A stretch of DNA of 15,331 bases from UMGS1387 sp045646465 (GTDB lineage: Bacteria; Bacillota; Clostridia; Oscillospirales; CAG-382), in the NCBI GenBank assembly GCA_045646465.1, contig JAZRKT010000078.1, positions 1 through 15,331 of the forward strand, written 5' to 3'. The translations under genes and the position numbers were made by a program. The notes under the pieces are model-generated. The model ran no database searches. It saw only the letters and a list, made by a program, of their open reading frames with translations, and was not told where the DNA came from. Positions 1 to 6,303 of the stretch are shown piece after piece; position 1 is the first letter of the stretch; each line of letters begins with the position of its first letter.

Positions 1-1
1 C

Positions 2-487
2 CTTGATGCACCGTCACGCGAGGTTCTTGAACAGGCTCTTGTACAGTACGATGGCACTGTGTTATGCGTATCCCATGACCGATATTTTGTAAAAAAACTC
101 GCTGACCGCATCTTTGAAATGAGAACCGACGGAACCTTTGATTTTAAGGGAGATTACGAAACCTTCTGCGAATATAAGGCGAAAAGTGCAGCAGGGCAGG
201 GAAGCGAGGACGGTGCCGTAAAGCAGGTAACCGACAATCAGTCGGACTACGAAAAGAACAAGGAGCTGCGCAATAAAAAGAAAAATGCCGAGCGCAAGCT
301 TGCCGAAACCGAAAAGGCAATTGCCGAGACGGAAAAGGCTGTTGAAGACAATCTCAGACTTCAGGAGGAGCATTCCTCTGACTATCAGAAGGTCGCCGAG
401 CTGTTTGCCCAGGCACAGACGCTTACCGATAAGCTTGAAAAGCTGTACGAAACGTGGGAAGAGATTCAGCTGTTACTTGATGAATAA
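2..487 (+). CDS. ABC-F family ATPase, C-terminal part (5' end outside window)
   Basis: The gene enters the window already open. The first codons read LDAPSREVLEQAL, the D-loop region that follows Walker B in the second nucleotide-binding domain, followed by YDGTV and the H-switch motif VSHDRYF (His codon at 74-76). This SREVLEQAL...VSHDRYF pattern is characteristic of ABC-F proteins, which are soluble ATPases without membrane domains that act on ribosomes in translation or antibiotic protection. After the ATPase core come about 90 residues rich in Lys, Glu and Ala with heptad-like spacing (codons about 240-480), matching the C-terminal coiled-coil extension found in Uup/YdiF-like members. The stop is TAA at 485-487. 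The missing N-terminal half prevents assignment to a subfamily, so no symbol is given. It is separated from the downstream operon by a terminator. Confidence 0.9.
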   Translation, partial: LDAPSREVLEQALVQYDGTVLCVSHDRYFVKKLADRIFEMRTDGTFDFKGDYETFCEYKAKSAAGQGSEDGAVKQVTDNQSDYEKNKELRNKKKNAERKLAETEKAIAETEKAVEDNLRLQEEHSSDYQKVAELFAQAQTLTDKLEKLYETWEEIQLLLDE

Positions 488-548
488 TTAACGTAAAATC
501 GCGCAAAGCGATAAATATAAGCGAAATAACAAAAATGTGCAAAATTAT

Positions 549-577
549 ACAGGTGTAGAAAATTACACCTGTTTTTT
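549..577 (+). terminator. Intrinsic terminator of the ABC-F gene
   Basis: A perfect 9-bp inverted repeat (ACAGGTGTA at 549-557, TACACCTGT at 564-572) with a 6-nt loop runs directly into a six-T tract at 572-577. It lies about 60 nt after the ABC-F stop codon and should separate that transcript from the downstream operon. Confidence 0.88.
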
Positions 578-939
578 GTGCAACATTCACAAAACAAAAG
601 GCGAAAACAAAACAAAAAGTCAATAAAAAATTAACTTTTTTGCAGGAATTACTTGGGATAAATAATTGTCAGTAAAAAATGGTGTGAAAATAGAATTTAT
701 AAGTTTATTTATCGTTAACCTGTACAATGCGTTGAAATCGACGGAAAACGGCGTAAAAACGCAGAAAAACGCGGCGGAGTTGTGCTGGTTTAATTATCAT
801 AAGTAAACTGAATGTGAAAAATATATGTAATATTACCATATGTAAATAATTTATTAACTGTGCGGGGCGTTGAAAATAATATGTAAAATTTTGTTCTTCC
901 GAGACAATCAGGCACATCTTGTCGTACCGAAACGGACTA
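578..939. other. Long AT-rich non-coding region upstream of the operon promoter, with phased A-tracts
   Basis: I see no credible gene here; the open frames on both strands lack ribosome sites and family-like composition. Notable content: A-tracts beginning at 735, 745, 755 and 765, an exact 10-bp period expected to bend DNA; a perfect 10-bp palindrome GTAATATTAC at 827-836; a 9-bp direct repeat GCGTTGAAA at 729-737 and 867-875; and a small inverted repeat CCG-AAA-CGG at 927-935 just before the -35 element. These could be regulator sites for the operon, but none matches an operator I can name. Confidence 0.5.
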
Positions 940-968
940 TTGACAAAGCTTTGACGTATTGATATACT
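940..968 (+). promoter_or_regulatory. Sigma-A promoter of the seven-gene operon
   Basis: TTGACA at 940-945, a 17-bp spacer, and TATACT at 963-968 give a -35 that matches consensus fully and a -10 with one mismatch. Transcription would start near 975. The near-consensus elements suggest strong expression unless repressed, in keeping with the strong ribosome sites throughout the operon. Confidence 0.85.
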
Positions 969-974
969 ATTCTT

Positions 975-1154
975 ACGTAATTAGGCACTTTTTACCCTTT
1001 TTTAGGTGTTGTTTATGTGACGGCATTGTGAGAAGGATGTGGGGATGCCTTGTCCCTACCTGCCTGTGTGTAGCCTCATATATAAATATGTATAAAAGCT
1101 TAAAGAGAGCCCGGTGTACCCAAGCAATACTCAACAAGAGGAGGAAATTAGCAA
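975..1154 (+). promoter_or_regulatory. Long 5' leader of the operon with hairpin
   Basis: About 180 nt separate the predicted transcription start from the first ORF. The leader holds a 7-bp stem (1039-1045 with 1053-1059, one G-U pair, 7-nt loop) that is not followed by a U-tract, so it is not a terminator as it stands. A start-stop pair ATG TGA lies at 1015-1020. The ribosome site for the first gene, AAGAGGAGG at 1136-1144, appears unobstructed by any strong local stem that I can see. I recognise no known riboswitch class. Confidence 0.45.
1045..1095 (+). CDS. Possible 16-residue leader peptide ORF
   Basis: ATG at 1045 is preceded, 8 nt upstream, by a ribosome-site-like GAGAAGG (1030-1036) and opens a 16-codon frame, MPCPYLPVCSLIYKYV, ending in TAA at 1093-1095. 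The start codon overlaps the 5' arm and loop of the leader hairpin, so translation and folding would compete. The peptide is rich in Pro, Cys and Tyr but shows no run of one amino acid that would indicate classical attenuation. A chance occurrence is quite possible. Confidence 0.2.
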   Translation: MPCPYLPVCSLIYKYV

Positions 1155-4100
1155 ATGAAGATTGCAAAACACCACAGCAGACTTGTAGTGCTTGTATTGG
1201 TTGCAAGTATGCTCATCCAGCTTATGGCATCCTTTGCGGTATTTGCCGATGAACCTACATCGACAGAAAATGCCGTAATTGATGACTCCAGAACTCTTAA
1301 CTCGCTGGATGCAATGGAAGACCTCATGGTTTCCACAACCTATGCCGAATATCTTGAGGCGGCGGTAAAGGATGGTATTCCCGATGCGTCCGCAACAATT
1401 AAAATCAATGCTGTTGATTTTGTTGATGCACAGTCAATCGGTGAAAAGCCTGAGGATTATGCTGCTGTAGAAATCAGATACGATGAAGAACTTGGTAAGG
1501 ACGTTCTCTTTACTCCTGACGTGGGCAAGATATCCTATGTGATTGACGTGCCTGAAACAGGAATGTATACCTTGAGCGTAAAGTATTATCCCATAAAGGG
1601 TCACGGCTCAAACATAGAACGTATCCTCCTTATAGATAGAGTAGTTCCATTTAAGGAAGCACGTTATCTTACCTTCTCCCGCGTATGGCAGGATAAGAAT
1701 GACAATGGCTACAACTATGACAACAGAGTTTACAGAGCTGACGAAAAGGCTGCTGTTGAGAATCCTGTTTTCAGAACAGATATCAACGGCAACGAAATGC
1801 GTCCCAGCAAGGAAGAAAAGCCGCGCTGGATTGAAACTGAAATCTGTGATTCCGAAACCTTTTTCAATGAACCTTTGAAGTTCTATCTCACCGAAGGCGA
1901 ACACATCATTTCAATTGAAGCAGCCTGCGAGCCTATGGTTGTTGAATCCTTTACCTTTAAACCCGCTGATAAGGTTGATACATATGATCAGTACCTTGCA
2001 AAGTTCCCTGAGGACAAGGTGCCCGAAAGCAATGAAGAAAATACAGTTATGATTCATGCCGAGACACCTTATCAGACAAGCGAGCAGGTTATCTACGCCA
2101 TGAACGACCGTACAAGCGGTATTACAATTCCCCAGGATCCTGCTGCAGCTCTTCTTAACACCATCGGCGGTAACGGCGGTGACAAGTGGAAGATTGCAGG
2201 TCAGTGGATTTCCTATGAATTTGAAATCAAGGAAGAAGGCTGGTATGACATCGTTCCCCGTTTTAAGCAGACGGTGAACCAGGGTCTGTTCTCCTCACGT
2301 TCCTTGAAGATTGACGGAGAATATCCCTTTGTTGAAGCAAAAGAGCTTCAGTTTATGTATGCTGATGATTGGCAGGTTGCACCTCTTAGCAATGGTACAA
2401 CTACCTTCAAATTCTATTTTGAAGAAGGCAGACACACCATTGAATTCAAGGCAGTTCTCGGCGATATGGCTGACGTCCTCAACAGAATTGAAGCAAGCCA
2501 GACAAAGCTCAATGACTACTACAGACAGATTCTTATGATTACAGGCTCTGAACCTGATGAATACACCGACTATGAATTTGCAAAGCTTATTCCCGGTGTT
2601 CTCAGCGGTATGAGACAGGAAAAGAAAAATCTGGAAACGGTATCAAAAGAGCTTGAAGAGAAAATTGGCTCAAAGGGACAGAATACTGTTATCCTTGACA
2701 GAATAGCATTCCTCCTTGGTGAAATGGGTAACGACCAGGATAAGATCGCTTCAAATCTTTCAAACTATAAGAACTATATCGGCTCACTGGGTACATGGCT
2801 TCTCAGCACAAAGGCTCAGCCACTTCAGCTTGACTATATCGTAATCCAGCCTACAGGAAGTGCACTTCCCAAGGGAAACGCCAACTTCTTTGAGGCAATG
2901 GCTCACGAGTTCGGTTCATTCTTTATGTCCTTCTTCACCGACTATAACTCTCTCGGTGCAAGCGAAAAAGTTGAAAAGGATGATCCCAACAGTATCGAAG
3001 TGTGGATTACAACCGGTCGTGACCAGGCGACAATTATGCGTCAGATGGTTGATGACTCCTTTAATGATGATACGGTTTCCGTAAACCTTAAGCTTATTGC
3101 AGCAGGCACACTTCTTCCCGCAACCTTGGCAGGCGTTGGCCCTGACGTATCAATGGATGCTGACCCTGTTGGTTTCGGTATTAGAAATGCCGTAATTCCG
3201 ATTAACTATTTTGAAGGCTTTGACGAAATTAAGCAAACTTGCTTTAACGGAAACGAAGAACTGTTTGTTCCGCTTACGGTGCTTGATCCGGACAGAATAG
3301 AGTATGAAACGGATAAGGACAGCAAACCCGTTAAAGACGAAAACGGCAACTTGAAGTATAAGGAAGTAAATGGCGTTGTTAGAGATGGTGTTGTAACGTA
3401 CGGCTTGCCTTCAACACTTGACTTCCCGATGCTGTTCTATAGAAAAGATATTTTTGTTGACCTTGGTCTTGATGTTCCTGAAACATGGGATGACGTTGAA
3501 GGTGTAATCAGAGCACTTTCCGAAAACCAAATGGAAATGGGCTTTACTCAGGCATTGGCACAGATTTATATGTATCAGACAGGTGTTGAATGGTTTAAGT
3601 CTGCCGAAGATTATGAACCCGGCTTGAAGGAAGCTATCGCCGATAAAGCGATGAACAGATTAAATAATAGAGAATATATGAGAACTGTAGGTATTGCTAC
3701 AAACCTTGACAGTAATGGTGCTCTTGATGCATTCCAGCGTATGACCGAGTGGTTCACACTTTACGGCGAACCGGTAACGTTTGACTTTGCAAACCGTTTC
3801 AGAACAGGAGAAATGCCTATCGCAATTTCTAACTATACATCATATAACCAGCTTAAAGTATTTGCTCCTGAAATCTCGGGTCTTTGGGAATTTGTACAGC
3901 TTCCAGGTGTTAAACGTGAAGACGGAACAATTAACCATGCTTCTCCCACAGTACCTCAAGCTGTTATGATGATGAAGGATGCTGCTGATGATATCAAGGA
4001 AGGTCAAGATGTAACCGAGTCCAAAAAGGCTCAAAACTCCTGGAAATATCTCAAGTGGTGGGTAAGCTATGATACACAGACCAGATTCGGTCAGGAACAG

Positions 4101-4430
4101 GTCGCTATTATGGGTACTGCCGCAAAGTATAATACAGCAAATGTAGAGGCTCTTACAAGCCAGTCATGGACGGCTCAGGAAAAGAAAAATCTTGAGCAAC
4201 AGTTTAGATCACTCAAGGGAACACCAATGTCCCCCGGTAACTACATCGTTGCAAGATATACAAACTTTGCATTCTACAACGTAGTAGATGACGGTCAGGT
4301 TGCTTCCGAGGCAATGCTCGGATATGTTGACGATATTAACCACGAGCTTTCAAGAAAGCGTGACGAGTACGGCTTCCTAACAATGGAAGAATATGAAGAA
4401 GAGCTCGCCGCAAAAGGGATAGAGGTTTAA
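1155..4430 (+). CDS. Giant extracellular solute-binding protein with two beta-sandwich (CBM-like) modules
   Basis: The product is a 1091-residue exported protein, about twice the usual length of a CUT1 sugar-binding protein. Residues 1-31 form a signal peptide (KHHSR, then a hydrophobic core, cleavage probably after VFA); there is no lipobox cysteine. Two related beta-sandwich modules follow, about residues 110-270 and 298-445. Both share an ISY(V/E)...LLID/LKID...PF.EA pattern and an ending F(Y/F)..EG.H, typical of CBM6/35-like jelly rolls. A helical segment (about 445-555) interrupts the second module before its last strand (LDYIVIQP). The ligand-binding domain spans about 613-1080, with LLPATLAGVGPDV near 653, LPSTLDFPMLFYRKDIF near 751, and FRTGEMPIAISNY near 882. 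The start is fixed by AAGAGGAGG, 10 nt upstream. It heads the operon and should deliver substrate to one or both downstream permease pairs. Carbohydrate ligand is inferred from family. Confidence 0.9.
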   Translation: MKIAKHHSRLVVLVLVASMLIQLMASFAVFADEPTSTENAVIDDSRTLNSLDAMEDLMVSTTYAEYLEAAVKDGIPDASATIKINAVDFVDAQSIGEKPEDYAAVEIRYDEELGKDVLFTPDVGKISYVIDVPETGMYTLSVKYYPIKGHGSNIERILLIDRVVPFKEARYLTFSRVWQDKNDNGYNYDNRVYRADEKAAVENPVFRTDINGNEMRPSKEEKPRWIETEICDSETFFNEPLKFYLTEGEHIISIEAACEPMVVESFTFKPADKVDTYDQYLAKFPEDKVPESNEENTVMIHAETPYQTSEQVIYAMNDRTSGITIPQDPAAALLNTIGGNGGDKWKIAGQWISYEFEIKEEGWYDIVPRFKQTVNQGLFSSRSLKIDGEYPFVEAKELQFMYADDWQVAPLSNGTTTFKFYFEEGRHTIEFKAVLGDMADVLNRIEASQTKLNDYYRQILMITGSEPDEYTDYEFAKLIPGVLSGMRQEKKNLETVSKELEEKIGSKGQNTVILDRIAFLLGEMGNDQDKIASNLSNYKNYIGSLGTWLLSTKAQPLQLDYIVIQPTGSALPKGNANFFEAMAHEFGSFFMSFFTDYNSLGASEKVEKDDPNSIEVWITTGRDQATIMRQMVDDSFNDDTVSVNLKLIAAGTLLPATLAGVGPDVSMDADPVGFGIRNAVIPINYFEGFDEIKQTCFNGNEELFVPLTVLDPDRIEYETDKDSKPVKDENGNLKYKEVNGVVRDGVVTYGLPSTLDFPMLFYRKDIFVDLGLDVPETWDDVEGVIRALSENQMEMGFTQALAQIYMYQTGVEWFKSAEDYEPGLKEAIADKAMNRLNNREYMRTVGIATNLDSNGALDAFQRMTEWFTLYGEPVTFDFANRFRTGEMPIAISNYTSYNQLKVFAPEISGLWEFVQLPGVKREDGTINHASPTVPQAVMMMKDAADDIKEGQDVTESKKAQNSWKYLKWWVSYDTQTRFGQEQVAIMGTAAKYNTANVEALTSQSWTAQEKKNLEQQFRSLKGTPMSPGNYIVARYTNFAFYNVVDDGQVASEAMLGYVDDINHELSRKRDEYGFLTMEEYEEELAAKGIEV

Positions 4431-4464
4431 GTCCCCAAACGAAATTATTTAAGGAGTGAAATAA

Positions 4465-5421
4465 ATGTCAGAAAAAGCCGGCACACAGCCTCAGAAGGCG
4501 CCGAAGCTCAGAAAAGACATGACCAAATGGGAATGGACACTTCGCGAAATGAAGGTCAATAAAGTGGGATATCTTATGGTAGCTCCCTACTATATCATAT
4601 TCTTTACCTTTACAATCATCCCTGTATTTGTGTCATTGCTTCTCAGCCTTACACAGTTTAATATGCTTGAAATGCCTATATTTATAGGTGTTGACAACTA
4701 CATAAGACTTCTTCTTGATGACGATACGTTCCTTCTTGCCTGCAAAAACACTCTTATTTTTGCGACAATGACAGGTCCTGTATCATACCTTCTCAGTCTT
4801 ATGTTCGCTTGGTTCATCAATGAACTTACACCCAAGATTCGTGCCGTTGTAACACTTATCTTCTATGCCCCCAGTATTTCCGGTCAGGTATACCTTATCT
4901 GGCAGACACTGTTCAGCTCTGACCAGTATGGTTGGGTAAACGGTACTCTAATGAAGCTTGGTATCATTAACTCTCCCATTCTTTGGTTCCAGGATACAAA
5001 CTATATTATGACCCTCGTTATCGTTGTTGCTCTCTGGACAAGTCTCGGTACATCCTTCCTGTCCTTTATCGCAGGTTTCCAGGTTGTTGATAAGTCACTT
5101 TACGAAGCAGCAAGCGTTGACGGTGTCAAGAACAGATGGCAGGAGCTCTGGTACGTAACACTCCCTGTTATGAAAAACCAGATGATGTTCGCTGCGATTA
5201 TGTCTATCACCAGCTCCTTCGGCTTTGGTGCTATCGTTACCGCACTTTGTGGATTCCCCTCCGTTAACTACTGTGCACACACCATTATGCATCACCTTGA
5301 TGACTACGGCGGACAACGTTGGGAAGTAGGTTACGCTTCTGCAATTGCAACAATCCTGTTTGCAATTATGATTGGCTCTAACCTGCTTGTAAATAAATTA
5401 CTGTCGAAGGTAGGTAAGTGA
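4465..5421 (+). CDS. CUT1-type ABC transporter permease (MalF/UgpA-like), first pair
   Basis: This is a 318-residue inner-membrane permease of the MalF/UgpA/LplB class. About six membrane segments are visible (about residues 35-60, 90-117, 125-148, 180-204, 238-260, 288-312). The cytoplasmic coupling helix carries the EAA motif EAASVDGVKNRWQELWYV starting at residue 214, with the conserved Gly seven residues after the Glu, which docks onto the transporter ATPase. The length is normal for the family. A ribosome site AAGGAG lies 8 nt before the ATG, and the gene follows the binding protein by 34 nt. It should form a heterodimer with the next gene, from which it is separated by one base. No nucleotide-binding subunit is encoded nearby, so a shared MsiK/MalK-type ATPase must be supplied in trans. 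Confidence 0.94.
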   Translation: MSEKAGTQPQKAPKLRKDMTKWEWTLREMKVNKVGYLMVAPYYIIFFTFTIIPVFVSLLLSLTQFNMLEMPIFIGVDNYIRLLLDDDTFLLACKNTLIFATMTGPVSYLLSLMFAWFINELTPKIRAVVTLIFYAPSISGQVYLIWQTLFSSDQYGWVNGTLMKLGIINSPILWFQDTNYIMTLVIVVALWTSLGTSFLSFIAGFQVVDKSLYEAASVDGVKNRWQELWYVTLPVMKNQMMFAAIMSITSSFGFGAIVTALCGFPSVNYCAHTIMHHLDDYGGQRWEVGYASAIATILFAIMIGSNLLVNKLLSKVGK

Positions 5422-5422
5422 T

Positions 5423-6289
5423 ATGAAATTGCCAAAGATTAAAAGACGTTCATTTAACCGTTCCGTCGGCGGTGACGTGGGAATTAACGTAATGCTCTTC
5501 ATTTTCGGTGCATTTATGTTCCTTCCTATGATTTATGCTATATCTCAGTCACTCAAGCCCCTTGATGAACTGTGGATGTTCCCTCCGAGATTCTTAGTTA
5601 TCAACCCCACACTTAAAAACTTCTCGGAACTCTTCAGATTGATGAGTGAATCGTGGGTTCCTTTCTCAAGATATATCTTTAATACAGCATTCGTTTCCGT
5701 GGGCGGAACTTTCGGACACCTGTTCCTTGCTTCCATGGCAGCATATGCTATGACAAAGATTAACTTTCCCGGACGTAAGGGTATGTTCCAGCTTGTTTAC
5801 TACTCCCTGATGTTCCACTCTACGGTATCCGCACTTTCAAACTTCATTATTATGTCCTTCCTCGGTTGGATTGATACATACTGGTCACTGATTATTCCCG
5901 CATTTGGTTATACCCTTGGCTTCTACCTTATGCGTCAGTTTATCGAAACAACAGTGCCCGATTCCGTTCTTGAGTCTGCAAGACTTGACGGTGCAAAGGA
6001 AGTTTTAATCTATTGGAAGATAGTAATGCCTATGGTTAAGCCTGCCTGGCTTACACTTATCGTGTACTCCTTCCAGGGTCTTTGGAACAGCGGTACTTCA
6101 ATTTATATCTATTCAGAACAGCTTAAGACATTTAACTACGCAATCCAGCAGATTCTTGCCGGCGGTATCGTACGAAGCGGTGCAGCAGCAGCTTCAACGG
6201 TAATTATGATGCTTGTTCCTATTTCTGTATTCGTTGTTACACAGAGTAACATCATCGAAACAATGGCAAGCTCAGGTATGAAGGACTAA
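5423..6289 (+). CDS. CUT1-type ABC transporter permease (MalG/LplC-like), first pair
   Basis: This 288-residue permease is of the MalG/UgpE/LplC class. It has a cytoplasmic basic N-terminus (KLPKIKRRS), a first membrane helix at about residues 20-40, the typical S.K....L...P...NPTL.NF signature after it, and further helices at about 85-110, 120-147, 152-172, 208-222 and 255-275. The EAA loop reads ESARLDGAKEVLIYWKIVMP (184-203), with Ser in place of the first Ala of the EAA triplet, a common variant. The C-terminus (SNIIETMASSGMKD) corresponds to the usual Q....G...GA.KG tail. Only one base separates its ATG from the stop of the preceding permease, and a ribosome site AAGGTAGG sits 8 nt upstream, so translational coupling and a heterodimer with that partner are likely. 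Its stop overlaps the region holding the next ribosome site. Confidence 0.94.
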   Translation: MKLPKIKRRSFNRSVGGDVGINVMLFIFGAFMFLPMIYAISQSLKPLDELWMFPPRFLVINPTLKNFSELFRLMSESWVPFSRYIFNTAFVSVGGTFGHLFLASMAAYAMTKINFPGRKGMFQLVYYSLMFHSTVSALSNFIIMSFLGWIDTYWSLIIPAFGYTLGFYLMRQFIETTVPDSVLESARLDGAKEVLIYWKIVMPMVKPAWLTLIVYSFQGLWNSGTSIYIYSEQLKTFNYAIQQILAGGIVRSGAAAASTVIMMLVPISVFVVTQSNIIETMASSGMKD

Positions 6290-6303
6290 TGAGGAGGATG
6301 ATT

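Noticed and set aside
578..974. CcpA cre site in front of the operon
   Set aside because: No sequence close to TGWAARCGNTNWCA was found near the promoter.
959..1252. A 97-codon + strand frame running through the operon leader into the binding-protein gene
   Set aside because: It has no suitable ribosome site at its start, an odd Cys-rich composition, and overlaps the well-supported signal peptide coding region of the binding protein in another frame.
6289..6303. Use of ATG 6289 as start of the propeller/YIP1 gene
   Set aside because: The strong GAGGAGG lies inside this stretch, and 6304 gives correct spacing and a cleaner signal peptide.
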